Source of the DNA: an uncultured Rhodospirillales bacterium
GTDB lineage: Bacteria > Pseudomonadota > Alphaproteobacteria > ATCC43930 > CGMCC-115725
Length of the DNA stretch: 64,000 bases
Direction: 5' to 3'
Assembly: GCA_903822185.1 (NCBI GenBank)
Contig: CAIJOA010000042.1
Location: forward strand, 62,001 to 126,000
The first letter of the stretch is position 1. Every line of letters begins with the position of its first letter. The position numbers were made by a program, and so were the translations under genes. Below are positions 8,621 through 17,528 of the stretch, in pieces. The notes beneath the pieces were generated by a model, which was given only the letters and a program-made list of their open reading frames with translations, had not been told where the DNA came from and did no database searches.

Positions 8621-9499
8621 GTGGACAAGATCATTCTCGTCACCGGCGCGACCGGCAAGCAAGGCGGCGCCGTCGCGCACAGCCTGCTGGATAAGGGCTT
8701 TCGTGTCCGCGCTCTGACGCGTGATGCCAATCGCCCGGCGGCGCAGGAACTCGTCCGCCGTGGTGCCGAAATCGCGAACGGCGATCTCGACGATGCGGCC
8801 GCCCTTCGCCGCGCGCTCGACGGCGTTTATGGCGTCTTCACCTATGGCGTCTATAGCGCGCAGGCCGCGCATGAAGCCGGCGGCACACAGGAAGTACACG
8901 GCGAAGTTCGCCAGGGCTGTCTGCTTGCCGATCTCGCCGCTGAAGCGAAGGTCGCGCATTTCGTTTATGGCTCGGTCGGAAGCGGCAACCTCCATACCGG
9001 CGTGCCGCATTTCGATACCAAGGGTCAGGTCGAGGATCACATCCGCAGCCTCGATCTCAAGGCGACGATCTTGCGCCCGGTCTTCTTCATGCAGAATTGG
9101 GAACGGCTGCGCAAAGTCGTTCTCGAAACCGGCACGCTGCCGCAGCCTTTGAAACCGACGACGCGCCACATGCAGATCTCGGTGCAGGATATCGGCGCTT
9201 TCGCCGCTGTCGCGTTCGCCGCGCCCGACCGTTGGATCGGCAAGGCGATCGATCTCGCCGGCGACGCGCTGACGATGGAAGAAACCGTGGCGGTGATGAG
9301 CCGCGTGACCGGCCGGCCCGTGCGTTATGTGCAGGTGCCTTGGCCGGAATTCGAATCGAAACTCGGCCGCGAATCGGCCCTCATGTTCCATTTCTTCGAT
9401 GAGGTAGGATTCGTTGCAAAACCCGAAGAGCTACGTGCCGAAGTGCCGGGGGCGCATACGCTCGAGGCCTATCTGCGCGAGGCCGGCTGGGGTGGTTGA
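8621..9499 (+). CDS. NmrA-family NAD(P)-binding protein
   Basis: A 292-aa atypical short-chain dehydrogenase-fold protein. It begins with the Rossmann glycine motif TGATGKQGG (residues 8-16), followed by beta-strands typical of NmrA/HSCARG proteins, and has an FDTKGQVEDHIRS segment where SDRs have the catalytic helix. Members are NAD(P)H sensors or isoflavone-reductase-like enzymes. The start is GTG 8621, with TAAAGG upstream. It is 25 bases after the CMD-like gene and probably co-transcribed with it. Enzyme or sensor cannot be decided. Confidence 0.82.
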   Translation: MDKIILVTGATGKQGGAVAHSLLDKGFRVRALTRDANRPAAQELVRRGAEIANGDLDDAAALRRALDGVYGVFTYGVYSAQAAHEAGGTQEVHGEVRQGCLLADLAAEAKVAHFVYGSVGSGNLHTGVPHFDTKGQVEDHIRSLDLKATILRPVFFMQNWERLRKVVLETGTLPQPLKPTTRHMQISVQDIGAFAAVAFAAPDRWIGKAIDLAGDALTMEETVAVMSRVTGRPVRYVQVPWPEFESKLGRESALMFHFFDEVGFVAKPEELRAEVPGAHTLEAYLREAGWGG

Positions 9500-9541
9500 T
9501 CCCCGCGCAAATTAAATTTACGGAAAGCAGGAGCTAGACGA

Positions 9542-10303
9542 ATGACGATTGAAGCAGGTACCAAGCGAATCATATCCGACGAAGAATGGGCGGAACGCCG
9601 CAAGCTGGCGCTCCTCTGCCGCATTCTCGGCATGCAGAACTCGATCGGTCTTTACGGCCATGTGTCGATCCGTATGCCCGACAGCGACATCGTGCTGATG
9701 ACCCCCGGCGCCGGCTCGCGCAAGACGCGCGTCCGCACTGACCAAATCTTCGTCTTCACGATGGATGGCAAGATTCTTTATCACCCGGGTGGCGACAAGC
9801 CGATGCAGATTCCGGCGGAATGGCGCATCCATACCCAGATCCACAAGGATCGCCCGGACGCGATGTGCATTGCGCATCTTCACGCGCGCGCTTCGACCCT
9901 GATGGGTATCGCCGGCAAGGATCTCGAGCCGGTCTATTCACAGGGCAGCTTCACCTATGGCGGCATCCCGACCTGGGACGATCCGCGCATGGTGCTGGAT
10001 GACGCTGCCGCGGTCGAACTGTCAAAGAAGCTGGGCAAGGCGCAAGCCTGTCAGATGCGCGGCCATGGCTCGGTCGTCGTTGCCGATCACGCCGAATCCT
10101 GCCTGCAATACTGCACGTTCATCGAAGAGAACGCGCAGTACCAGATCGATGCGGTGGCGCTCGGTGGTCATAAGCCCTTCCCGGAAGAGCTTTGGACCAA
10201 GCTCGCGGCACAGCGCCGTCCCAGCCGTCCCGGCACTGGCGGTTCCGCTTTGCTGTGGAATTACTGGATGCAGTTCATCGACGAAGAAGGCATCCCGCTC
10301 TAG
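9542..10303 (+). CDS. Class II aldolase/adducin family protein (copy 1)
   Basis: A 253-aa zinc-dependent aldolase or decarboxylase family member. Likely ligands are H112-x-H114 (AHLHAR) and H175 (MRGHGSV), with E93 as acid/base. GLYGHVSIRMPD is the usual N-terminal signature. In aromatic pathways such enzymes cleave or decarboxylate hydroxy-keto acids, so it could carry out the last carbon-carbon cleavage after the extradiol dioxygenase. The ATG follows AAAGCAGGAG. A second family member lies at 25014-25760. Two terminator-like hairpins separate it from the convergent Rieske gene. Confidence 0.83.
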   Translation: MTIEAGTKRIISDEEWAERRKLALLCRILGMQNSIGLYGHVSIRMPDSDIVLMTPGAGSRKTRVRTDQIFVFTMDGKILYHPGGDKPMQIPAEWRIHTQIHKDRPDAMCIAHLHARASTLMGIAGKDLEPVYSQGSFTYGGIPTWDDPRMVLDDAAAVELSKKLGKAQACQMRGHGSVVVADHAESCLQYCTFIEENAQYQIDAVALGGHKPFPEELWTKLAAQRRPSRPGTGGSALLWNYWMQFIDEEGIPL

Positions 10304-10324
10304 GTCGAACGCTTCTTTCTAAAT

Positions 10325-10352
10325 CGTCACCCCCGCTTTCGCGGGGGTGACG
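10325..10352. terminator. Palindromic hairpin, REP-like
   Basis: A perfect 12-bp stem (CGTCACCCCCGC and complement) closes on a TTTC loop, followed by GAAAATAG. GTCA-C-runs with GCGAAAGC-type loops are common dispersed palindromes in alphaproteobacteria, so this may be both a repeat copy and a transcript end. Confidence 0.65.
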
Positions 10353-10380
10353 AAAATAGAGTGATGCGACAAATGAAAAA

Positions 10381-10402
10381 CCCTCCCCGGTGACGGGGAG
10401 GG
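10381..10402. terminator. Bidirectional rho-independent terminator
   Basis: A 9-bp stem (CCCTCCCCG and complement) with a GTGA loop is flanked by AAAAA before and TTTTTT after. It terminates the plus-strand aldolase unit and the minus-strand Rieske unit ending at 10430. Confidence 0.92.
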
Positions 10403-10429
10403 TTTTTTGTATTCGCGATGCGACGAAGA

Positions 10430-11716
10430 TCAGATGCCCGGCAGGAACGTCTCCGGCCGTGTGTCCATCTGATCGGCGACCGCTTCAGACCACGACTTGG
10501 TTTCGCGTGGCAAGATGACCGAGACGCCGCGCTTGCGGAAGCCTTTCGGATCGGTCGGCGGCTCTTTGCCTTCTTGCAGCTTCTTGGCTGCCTCGGTAAG
10601 GCGGCGGCGCGCATGGGCGATGACGATATCGGTGTTGCCGAGGAACTCGTCCTTGCGGTCGAAATTCGCGCCGATGCTTTCGGTGATCGCGGTGTCCTGG
10701 TCCTGGAAGATGGTGATCTTCTGCCACGGCTGCTTGCCCGGCGCGTCGGGTTCGGCATAGCCGTTCGACTTGTTGCGCTTGGCGACGAAACTGCCGGGGA
10801 TCATCGTCGAATGGATGCCGGTCGGCGTGCCTTCGTGGAACCAGGCCAGTTCCTGCTGCGTCAGCGCACGTTTCGGATGCCAGGAAATGCCGAAGGCCCA
10901 GACCTTGTTGTCATCGACCGGCACCCAGGCATGGCCGCCCAGCGCCGCATCGGCGGGGAAGGCGGGCAGGATAGTGAAGCAGGGCATCAGCCACGCGCCG
11001 ATGCGCCAATAGTAATTCTTGTCGTCGGCCTCGCGGCGCGCGCCCTGAAGAATGCCGTTCTCGGCATGGACGACTTCGAGTTTCGGATGCGTGCCCTGCG
11101 CGACGAGATTGGCCGAGCCGGCCATCATGTCGTGCTCGGTCGCCTTCTTCATGGCTTCGATGCCATGCAGGAATCCGAGATGGCTCGAATCGATGTCGCC
11201 TTCGAGGCCCTGCGTCCAATGGCAGTCCTGATAGCGCTTCGAGATATAGACGTTCTCGGGCGGCACGGTCAGCCATTCGAAGTCGGGCAGGGCGGGCTTA
11301 TGCTCGGCCGGGCCGAGATAGGCCATCACCACGCCGTTCTTTTCGAAACAGGGATAGGCCGGCTGCTTGACCTTTTCCTTGAACTGGCTGGCTGGCGGCT
11401 CGTTCGGCATGTCGAGGCAATTGCCCTCGGCATCGTATTTCCAGCCGTGATAGAGGCAGCGCAGACCGCAATCCTCGTTCTTGGCGAAGTAGAGCGACGC
11501 GCCGCGATGGGCGCAATGCTCGCGCACCAATCCGACGGTGCCGTTCGGGCTGCGGTAAGCGATCAGGTCCTCGCCCAAGAGGCGCAGCCGCATCGGCGAT
11601 CCACCGGCCTCGACTTCGCGCGACAAAAAGGCGGGGATCCAAAAGCGACGGAACAAATCGCCCATCGCCGTGCCGCGCGTCGTGCTGGATAGAAGTTGGC
11701 TTTCTTCGGAATTCAT
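10430..11716 (-). CDS. Rieske non-heme iron oxygenase, large subunit (copy 2)
   Basis: A 428-aa oxygenase subunit very similar to that at 106-1383. Rieske ligands are C68, H70, C87 and H90; the iron site is D176, H179 and H184. Family members of this length (phthalate dioxygenase type) work with a two-iron ferredoxin/flavin reductase, and just such a protein is encoded three genes upstream on the same strand at 13150-14187. The set 14187 to 10430 (reductase, small VOC protein, alpha/beta hydrolase, oxygenase) may therefore be one operon. It ends in a strong terminator. The substrate is unknown. Confidence 0.92.
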   Translation of the reverse strand: MNSEESQLLSSTTRGTAMGDLFRRFWIPAFLSREVEAGGSPMRLRLLGEDLIAYRSPNGTVGLVREHCAHRGASLYFAKNEDCGLRCLYHGWKYDAEGNCLDMPNEPPASQFKEKVKQPAYPCFEKNGVVMAYLGPAEHKPALPDFEWLTVPPENVYISKRYQDCHWTQGLEGDIDSSHLGFLHGIEAMKKATEHDMMAGSANLVAQGTHPKLEVVHAENGILQGARREADDKNYYWRIGAWLMPCFTILPAFPADAALGGHAWVPVDDNKVWAFGISWHPKRALTQQELAWFHEGTPTGIHSTMIPGSFVAKRNKSNGYAEPDAPGKQPWQKITIFQDQDTAITESIGANFDRKDEFLGNTDIVIAHARRRLTEAAKKLQEGKEPPTDPKGFRKRGVSVILPRETKSWSEAVADQMDTRPETFLPGI

Positions 11717-11731
11717 GATCGTCCTCTCTTC

Positions 11732-12532
11732 CTAGCGCGGCTGCTCGCCCGGCCAGAGGCCAAGCTTCGACAACAACTCGATCGTATATTGGTCATAGGC
11801 CCAGGGTGCTTCCTGCATCACCGCATGGCCCGCGCCTTCGACTTCTTTCAACGTCGAGGTCTTGATGTGTTTTTGCAGTTCGACCGCTGCCGCGTGGTTA
11901 CGGTCGGCGGTGCCGCTGATGATCACTGTCGGCATGGTCAGTGTATCGAAGAACGAATCCGGTTCTGCTTCGGCCGACAGGGCTTCGTTCATGGCGATGA
12001 TGCTGCCGACCGTCGCCGGGGTGTTCATCTCGCAGATCATCTTTGCGTAATATTGGACGTGCGGCAGTTTCTGCGCCGCCGGCGAGAAATGATCGAGGCA
12101 TTGCTTGTAACGCAGGTCGAGTCCTTCCTCGGCATAACGCTTCGCCCAGACTTTCATCGCGTCGCGCTGCGGCAGATAGCCGGTGCCGGAGATAATTAGC
12201 GCCAGGACGCGCTCGGGATGCTTCGATGCCATCTGCATGGCGATCATGCTGCCCATCGAATTGCCGTGAAGAATGATCGGCCCGTTGGTGAACTGGTCGG
12301 CGACTTCCCATGCGGCGTCGGCTTGATCGCCGACGGTCAGCCCTTTTTGCGCCGGCGCCGATTTGCCGTAACCGGCCATGTCGAGGGCGACGGTGCGGAA
12401 ATAAGACGAGAAGCGCGCCGTCTGATACATCCAAAGACGATGATCGTCCGGGGTGGAATGCAGGAACAGCATCGGCAGGCCCTGCGTGCCGTGCTGATCG
12501 AAGAAAAGCGGTCCCGGAATGTGGCGAGCCAA
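11732..12532 (-). CDS. Alpha/beta hydrolase, meta-cleavage-product-hydrolase type (copy 1)
   Basis: A 266-aa alpha/beta hydrolase with triad S92 (G-N-S-M-G elbow), D210 (SGTADRNH) and H236 (EGAGHA). The HSTPDDHRLW segment supplies the oxyanion-hole side. Proteins of this group hydrolyse carbon-carbon or ester bonds of ring-cleavage products. I place the start at TTG 12532, because GGAGG lies 4 bases before it and the paralogue at 17529 has the same arrangement (GGAGG, 5 bases, GTG, then ARHIPGPL). A longer reading would put the ribosome site inside the gene. It is 15 bases upstream of the Rieske gene, probably in one operon. Confidence 0.87.
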   Translation of the reverse strand: MARHIPGPLFFDQHGTQGLPMLFLHSTPDDHRLWMYQTARFSSYFRTVALDMAGYGKSAPAQKGLTVGDQADAAWEVADQFTNGPIILHGNSMGSMIAMQMASKHPERVLALIISGTGYLPQRDAMKVWAKRYAEEGLDLRYKQCLDHFSPAAQKLPHVQYYAKMICEMNTPATVGSIIAMNEALSAEAEPDSFFDTLTMPTVIISGTADRNHAAAVELQKHIKTSTLKEVEGAGHAVMQEAPWAYDQYTIELLSKLGLWPGEQPR

Positions 12533-12586
12533 AGCGTCCTCCAAAAGATTTTGTCTGTTATCTGCCGCCGATGTTAGCGGCGGCGG

Positions 12587-12612
12587 GGGCGTGGGAAAAG
12601 CTGCCCACGCCC
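12587..12612 (-). terminator. Intercistronic hairpin
   Basis: A 9-bp stem (GGGCGTGGG and complement) with an 8-nt loop lies between the small VOC gene and the hydrolase gene. A second small hairpin (CCGCCG, 6-nt loop) occupies 12565-12579. No T-run follows on the minus strand, so it is more likely an RNA-stability or partial attenuation element inside the operon. Confidence 0.4.
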
Positions 12613-12625
12613 TATCATCGAAAGA

Positions 12626-13135
12626 TCAGGTGGCCGCAGCCGGCGCGGCTTCTTCCTGGCCGAAACGGTCGCCAAAATCGAAGGCGTCGTCGTGCTGGAA
12701 CCCGTCGTAATACTGGAATTCCCACCAGTTATTATCGAGATCCTCGAAGTAGAACGAATAGACGCCGTGTTGCAGGACCGGGTCGTGAATGTGACCGATC
12801 TTGTATTGGTCTTTCAGCTCTTTGACGCGTTTGAAGGCGTCGTCGATTTCTTCCTTGCTGCGCAGCTCGAGGCCCCAATGCTGATGCAGATAGGCGCCGC
12901 GGGCATCCGGTCCGGCTTCCCACGCGACAATGTGGAACTTGTTGCCGCAGCGCAGAAAGGCCGCGCGCCGGCCCTGGCGCACGCATTCCATGCCGAGGAA
13001 TTCCTCGTAGAATTTGCGCGATTCTTTCAGGTTTTTGACCTGCATGGTGCCGTGCGACAGCATCACCGGCTTGACCGCTGATTTCTCATTCGGCGCGTCG
13101 AAAAACGGATTGGGGACTTCTTCGATCGTTTCCAT
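12626..13135 (-). CDS. Small single-domain VOC protein (copy 1)
   Basis: A 169-aa VOC-fold protein built from two beta-alpha-beta3 units. Candidate metal ligands are H28 (LSHGTM), H84 or H86 (LHQHWG) and E139 (NNWWEF). The pattern EFLGMECVRQG is shared with the paralogue at 18904-19428. The length and W-E-F/I ending resemble one-domain dioxygenases or glyoxalase-type isomerases. Start ATG 13135 follows GAGGAGAG. It lies 14 bases after the reductase gene. In both places where this family occurs here, it directly follows that reductase, which argues for a joint role. Confidence 0.82.
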   Translation of the reverse strand: METIEEVPNPFFDAPNEKSAVKPVMLSHGTMQVKNLKESRKFYEEFLGMECVRQGRRAAFLRCGNKFHIVAWEAGPDARGAYLHQHWGLELRSKEEIDDAFKRVKELKDQYKIGHIHDPVLQHGVYSFYFEDLDNNWWEFQYYDGFQHDDAFDFGDRFGQEEAAPAAAT

Positions 13136-13149
13136 GGGACTCTCCTCGG

Positions 13150-14187
13150 CTAGGCCGGCTCTTTGGCGAGTTCGGCCTCGGTAAAGAACGCATCGGCGAA
13201 AAACATATCGCCGGGCAATCTGCATTTTTGCGTGAAATCGTTGCGGGCGCTTTCGACCATTACGGGCGCCCCGCAGGCATAGACTTCATAGGCGGACAAG
13301 TCCGGAATGTCCGCGATCACGGCTTGATGAACGAAACCGGTGCGGCCGGTCCAGTTGTCTTCGGGTACGGCGTCCGACAGGACGGGCACGAAACGGAAAT
13401 TCTCGTGTTCGGCCGCCCATTTTTCGGCGAGGTCGAACAGGTAGAGATCACGCTTGGCGCGGCAACCCCAATACAGAGTCATGGGCCGCGTGATGTTGTA
13501 GGTGAAAGCATATTCGATCATCGCCTTGATCGGACCGAAGCCGGTGCCGCTGGCGAGGAAGACGATCGGCGCTTCGCTTTTGTCGCGCAGATGAAACGTG
13601 CCGAGCGGACCTTCGAACTGAAGAATGTCGGCGGGCTTCAACTGGTTGAAAACGAAATCGGTGAACTTGCCGCCGGGCAGATGACGGATGTGCAGTTCGA
13701 GATCCATCACCCCGGCCAGCGACGGCGGCGAAGCGATCGAATAACTACGCCGCGCACCATCCGGCAGAAGGAAATCGATATACTGGCCCGGCGCATAAAG
13801 CATGTTGTCGTTATAGGGAATGCGCAGCTTGAGCATCACGACATCGGGCGCGAGCTTCTTGATCTGCTTGACCCGGCACGGCGATTTGGTTGCCTTCGGC
13901 AACTGCCATTCGAGTTCTTTGACCTCAACGGTCAGATCGCTCAGCGGTTTTGCTTGGCACAGGAAGGCGTAGCCGGCGGCCTTGTCGGCCTCCGAAAAAT
14001 AGGTCGGATTGCTGCGGCCGTAGGTTACTTGGCCTTCGAGGATATGACCGCGGCAGGTCATGCAGGAACCGGTGCGGCAGCTATAGGGAAGGTTCAGCCC
14101 GGCATCGAGGCCCGCTGCGAGCACGGTCTTGTCATCCGTGACCTCGAAAGCGTGCCCGCTGGGCTGCAACGTCACCCGAAAACCCAT
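13150..14187 (-). CDS. Ferredoxin-FAD-NAD(P) oxidoreductase for a Rieske oxygenase (copy 1)
   Basis: A 345-aa electron-transfer protein, NAD(P)H to FAD to plant-type [2Fe-2S]. The N-terminal ferredoxin domain has ligands C37, C42, C45 and C77. The FAD domain has the R147-S-Y-S motif. The NAD domain begins with GTGFGPIKAM (214-223) and ends with YACGAPVMVESA. This is the order of benzoate/xylene/methane monooxygenase reductases, whereas phthalate dioxygenase reductase has its ferredoxin at the C-terminus. It is the first gene of the minus-strand unit leading to the Rieske oxygenase at 10430. The ATG has GGAGGGA directly upstream. Confidence 0.92.
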   Translation of the reverse strand: MGFRVTLQPSGHAFEVTDDKTVLAAGLDAGLNLPYSCRTGSCMTCRGHILEGQVTYGRSNPTYFSEADKAAGYAFLCQAKPLSDLTVEVKELEWQLPKATKSPCRVKQIKKLAPDVVMLKLRIPYNDNMLYAPGQYIDFLLPDGARRSYSIASPPSLAGVMDLELHIRHLPGGKFTDFVFNQLKPADILQFEGPLGTFHLRDKSEAPIVFLASGTGFGPIKAMIEYAFTYNITRPMTLYWGCRAKRDLYLFDLAEKWAAEHENFRFVPVLSDAVPEDNWTGRTGFVHQAVIADIPDLSAYEVYACGAPVMVESARNDFTQKCRLPGDMFFADAFFTEAELAKEPA

Positions 14188-14270
14188 TCCCTCCGCTCCG
14201 AATCGCGTGCTTGATCGGCGTGCCGTATGGCTTCCGCCGGGCGGGAAGAATAGGGCTCCGGGGCGTGCAG

Positions 14271-14286
14271 AGGCAACGCTCTTGCG
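14271..14286 (+). promoter_or_regulatory. Weak sigma-54-like promoter candidate
   Basis: AGGCAACGCTCTTGCG has GG-N10-GC spacing and a TTGC -12 element, but the -24 element departs from TGGCAC at two positions. It would start transcription near 14296, ahead of the gene at 14338. Such matches arise by chance in GC-rich DNA. Confidence 0.25.
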
Positions 14287-14337
14287 CTATTGAACGGTTG
14301 GCCGATAAGGAAACACCGTCCCAGGGAGGAGCCTCGT

Positions 14338-15315
14338 ATGCCCGATATCCGTCTGAATTTCGCCTGCGGGCTCTATGATCGGTTGTTGCCGCTTTATAAG
14401 GGCGACGTGAAGCCGGACGGCGTCGATCTGGAATTCCTGGCGATCGACGACCCGCGCCAGATTTTCGACCGGATGGCCAAAGGCGATTTCGATATCGCCG
14501 AAATGTCGAGCTCGGAACATCTGACTCGGATCGCCAACGGCAACACGTCGATGGTCGGTATTCCGGTATTCCCGTCGCGGAATTTCCGCCATGCCTTCGT
14601 CTTCATCAACAAGAAGTCGGGCATCAAGTCGCCGAAAGACCTATCCGGCAAGCGCATTGGCGTTTCCGCCTATGGCCAGACGGCGGCGGTATTTATCCGT
14701 GGCTTTTTGCAGCACGAATACGGCGTCGATTTTTCCGCGGTCAAATGGATACAGGGACCAATGAACGGCGTCGGCGGCCACCCGCATCTGCCGAAGCTGG
14801 CGAAGCCGATCGATATCGAACTCAACAACTCCGATCGCACGATCAGCCAGCTTCTGGGGGATGGCGAACTCGACGCGGTACTGGGCGCGCTCGTACCGGA
14901 CAGTTTCGGCAAGCATCCGGATGTGGTGCGGCTTTTCCCCGATTTTCGCACCGAGGAAAAAGCTTATTACAAACGCACCAAGATTTTTCCGATCATGCAC
15001 CTCGTCGCGATGAAGCGCGAGATTTACGAGAAAGATCCCTCGGTCGCGCAAAGCCTGTTCGATGCGCTGGAACGTTCAAAGCATCTTGCGGACGAGCGCA
15101 TGCGCGAGGTTGGCGCGCTGGCCTATATGCTGCCCTGGATGGCAGACGACATTCGCGAGATGGACGAGGTCTTTGGCGGCGATGCCTGGCCGAATGGCGT
15201 CGATGCCAATCGAACCGTGCTCGATGCGCTTGCAACCTACATGGTTGAACAAGGCTTGCTCGCCCGGAAAGTGTCGATCGAAGAGATGTTTGTGCCGGGC
15301 GTGGGCCCGCGCTGA
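14338..15315 (+). CDS. 4,5-dihydroxyphthalate decarboxylase-like protein (copy 1)
   Basis: A 325-aa protein of the family named for Pht5, which has a type II periplasmic-binding-protein fold but no signal peptide (it begins MPDIRLNFACGLYDRL). It therefore probably acts in the cytoplasm. Landmarks are FDIAEMSSSEH, GKRIGVSAYGQTAAVFIRGFL and FPIMHLVAMKR, all shared with the protein at 51244-52239. Known members decarboxylate dihydroxyphthalate; many others are mis-named binding proteins. GGGAGGA lies 7 bases before the ATG. It starts a plus-strand series with two secreted binding proteins. Confidence 0.82.
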   Translation: MPDIRLNFACGLYDRLLPLYKGDVKPDGVDLEFLAIDDPRQIFDRMAKGDFDIAEMSSSEHLTRIANGNTSMVGIPVFPSRNFRHAFVFINKKSGIKSPKDLSGKRIGVSAYGQTAAVFIRGFLQHEYGVDFSAVKWIQGPMNGVGGHPHLPKLAKPIDIELNNSDRTISQLLGDGELDAVLGALVPDSFGKHPDVVRLFPDFRTEEKAYYKRTKIFPIMHLVAMKREIYEKDPSVAQSLFDALERSKHLADERMREVGALAYMLPWMADDIREMDEVFGGDAWPNGVDANRTVLDALATYMVEQGLLARKVSIEEMFVPGVGPR

Positions 15316-15410
15316 TTTTCTCCACACCCTATCGTAGCGTCTGCTTGAGTTCGCCAAGGAACACGGGCATATCGTCGTCAAATCGCTTGCTTAAGTATCG
15401 GGAGGACTTC

Positions 15411-16424
15411 GTGGCTTTGATCAGATCGCTGATCGTAATTTTCACGCTTGCCGTTTTCGGCATTGCGACGGTGCCGGCGCAAAGCGCCGAGCCGGTGAAG
15501 CTTCGTGTCGTTTGGTATGTCGTGCCCTTCGCAGTGACGCCGGTGCTGTTCATGAAGCCCGAGCTGATGACCCATGTCGGCAAGACCTATAATATCGAAC
15601 TTGTCCATCTCGCTTCGGGCTCCAGCTTCCCGACCGCGCTTGCGGCGGGCGAGGTGGATATCGGTCCGATCTCGGCATTGCCGATGGCGACCTCGATCCA
15701 GAACGCCCACATGGATGACCTTCGTCTCATCGCCGACGAATACGAGGACGGCGTCGAAGGCTGGTATTCCGGTCAGTTCGTCGTGCTGAAAGACAGCCCG
15801 ATTCAAAAGATCGAAGATCTGAAAGGAAAGGTCGTCGCGAATCTGGGCGTCGGCAGCTCCGGCGACATGGCGATGCGGTTCATGCTGCGCCAGCACGGCC
15901 TCGAAGCAAAGCGCGACTACACCACGCTCGAAGCCTCGCCCGGCAACATGCCGGCGATGCTGCTGGCCAACAAGGTTGAGCTGATCAACACCACCGGCCT
16001 GACCTCGCGCGCGCAGAACGTCATCGATAACACCCGCGTGCTGTTTGATCGCCGCCAAGCTTTCGGTGGGCCGACGCAAGAAGCCACCGTCGTTTCGCGC
16101 GCCGGCTTCCTCGAAAAGAACCGCGCCGCCGTCGTCGATTATCTCGAAGATTACTTCCGCGCCATGCGCTGGTTCTACGATCCGAAGAATCACGACGAGG
16201 CGATCAAAACCGTGTCGGCTTTCAACAAGGCGCCGGAAAAGCAGTTCGATTGGATGTTCACCAGCGGCGACGAATATCGCGACCCGAACGGCATGCCGAA
16301 CATGCAGGGCCTGCAAAAGAGCATCGACGTGTTGGCCGAATTCGGTCTGATCAAGACGGGGCTGGATATCAGCAAATACACCGACTTCAGCCTGGTCAAA
16401 GAAGCGACGGCGCGGATCAAATAA
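15411..16424 (+). CDS. NMT1-type ABC solute-binding protein (orphan)
   Basis: A 337-aa secreted binding protein. The GTG at 15411 follows GGGAGG and opens a signal peptide (VALIRSLIVIFTLAVFGIA) ending near AQSAEPVKL. The C-terminal block YRDPNGMPNMQGLQKSIDVLAEFGLIK matches the tandem pair at 2495-4500, so these three form a family within the window. No permease or ATPase gene is near. It follows a decarboxylase-like gene and precedes another binding protein. Confidence 0.83.
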   Translation: MALIRSLIVIFTLAVFGIATVPAQSAEPVKLRVVWYVVPFAVTPVLFMKPELMTHVGKTYNIELVHLASGSSFPTALAAGEVDIGPISALPMATSIQNAHMDDLRLIADEYEDGVEGWYSGQFVVLKDSPIQKIEDLKGKVVANLGVGSSGDMAMRFMLRQHGLEAKRDYTTLEASPGNMPAMLLANKVELINTTGLTSRAQNVIDNTRVLFDRRQAFGGPTQEATVVSRAGFLEKNRAAVVDYLEDYFRAMRWFYDPKNHDEAIKTVSAFNKAPEKQFDWMFTSGDEYRDPNGMPNMQGLQKSIDVLAEFGLIKTGLDISKYTDFSLVKEATARIK

Positions 16425-16521
16425 TCGCCGCCAAACGAGATAACCCGAACCGGCTCGTCCTGCGCTATATAATTCGGTGAATCGTCTCGAAGACGGCAAA
16501 TGATTTCTGGAGGAGCGGACC

Positions 16522-17448
16522 ATGCTTAGGAAGATTGCCTTCGGCCTTGTGTTCAGCGCGTTCGTCGCCCACGGCGCAGCCGCGCAAACCAAGCTCGTCG
16601 CGAGCTATGGTCCCGGCTATCCGTGGATGTCGGCTTTCGTCGCCAAGGATCAGGGCTTCTTCGCCAAACATGGTCTCGACGTCACGCTCCAATTCATCGC
16701 GGTCGGATCGAACCAGCCGGCAGCGCTGATTTCCGGCGCGTCGCAGATCGCGGGCGTCAATCCGACCATCGTGCTGTTCGCGGACGAAGGCGGCGCTGAT
16801 ATCCAGATCATGGCCGGCGCGAACGGTCAGGCAAAAACCGGATCGTCGGGCGGCGCCTTGGCCCGCACGGGACTCGAGATCAAAAGCTCGGCCGATTTCC
16901 GCGGCAAGAAGGTCGGCGTGCCGGGGCTGCAAAGCGTCATTCACGTCGCCTTCATGAAATGGCTGAAGATGAAAGGCGTCGATCCGAAATCGGTGACCTA
17001 TATCGAAACGCCGATCAATCAGATGAACGATGCGCTGAAGACCGGCCTCATCGACATTGCCCTGCCGGCCGCGCCTTTCACCGATCAGATTTTGCAAGCC
17101 AAGACCGGTTATTCGGTCGGCGATTACCAAGCGGACCTGGCCGATCCCTTCACGGTCTATTCGGTCTGGGCGATGCAGCATGACTACATCAAGGCGCATC
17201 CCGACGTCGCGCCCGCCTTCCGTGCCGCGCTGCAGGAAGCGATCGACTGGATCGGCAAGAACGAGACCGAGGCGCGCAAGACGCTGATCACCTATCTCAA
17301 GCTGCCCGAACCGGTGGCGATGTCGGTAAAAATCGGCGGCTTCACCTCCGAGGTCACGCCTGCCCAGATGCAGTGGTGGATCGACGCTTGCAAGGAATTA
17401 GGGTTGTCGAAAGGCGACATCAAAGTCAGCGACGTGTTGGCGAAGTAA
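16522..17448 (+). CDS. NMT1/TauA-type ABC solute-binding protein (orphan)
   Basis: A 308-aa secreted binding protein with signal peptide MLRKIAFGLVFSAFVAHGAAA. Domain 1 contains KDQGFFAKHGLDVTLQF, the usual motif of nitrate/sulfonate/taurine-type binding proteins, and domain 2 has KKVGVPGLQSVIH. It differs from the family at 15411. GGAGGAGCG precedes the ATG. A TATAAT hexamer at 16468-16473 could be a -10 box but lacks a good -35. No transporter partner is adjacent; the following gene is a hydrolase. Confidence 0.83.
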   Translation: MLRKIAFGLVFSAFVAHGAAAQTKLVASYGPGYPWMSAFVAKDQGFFAKHGLDVTLQFIAVGSNQPAALISGASQIAGVNPTIVLFADEGGADIQIMAGANGQAKTGSSGGALARTGLEIKSSADFRGKKVGVPGLQSVIHVAFMKWLKMKGVDPKSVTYIETPINQMNDALKTGLIDIALPAAPFTDQILQAKTGYSVGDYQADLADPFTVYSVWAMQHDYIKAHPDVAPAFRAALQEAIDWIGKNETEARKTLITYLKLPEPVAMSVKIGGFTSEVTPAQMQWWIDACKELGLSKGDIKVSDVLAK

Positions 17449-17528
17449 CCAACGGCTTTTAATTTGACGCTGCGCCGCGGCGTCTTTACATCACGGCGCT
17501 TCGATGAAGCGCGCTTATGGAGGTTTTT

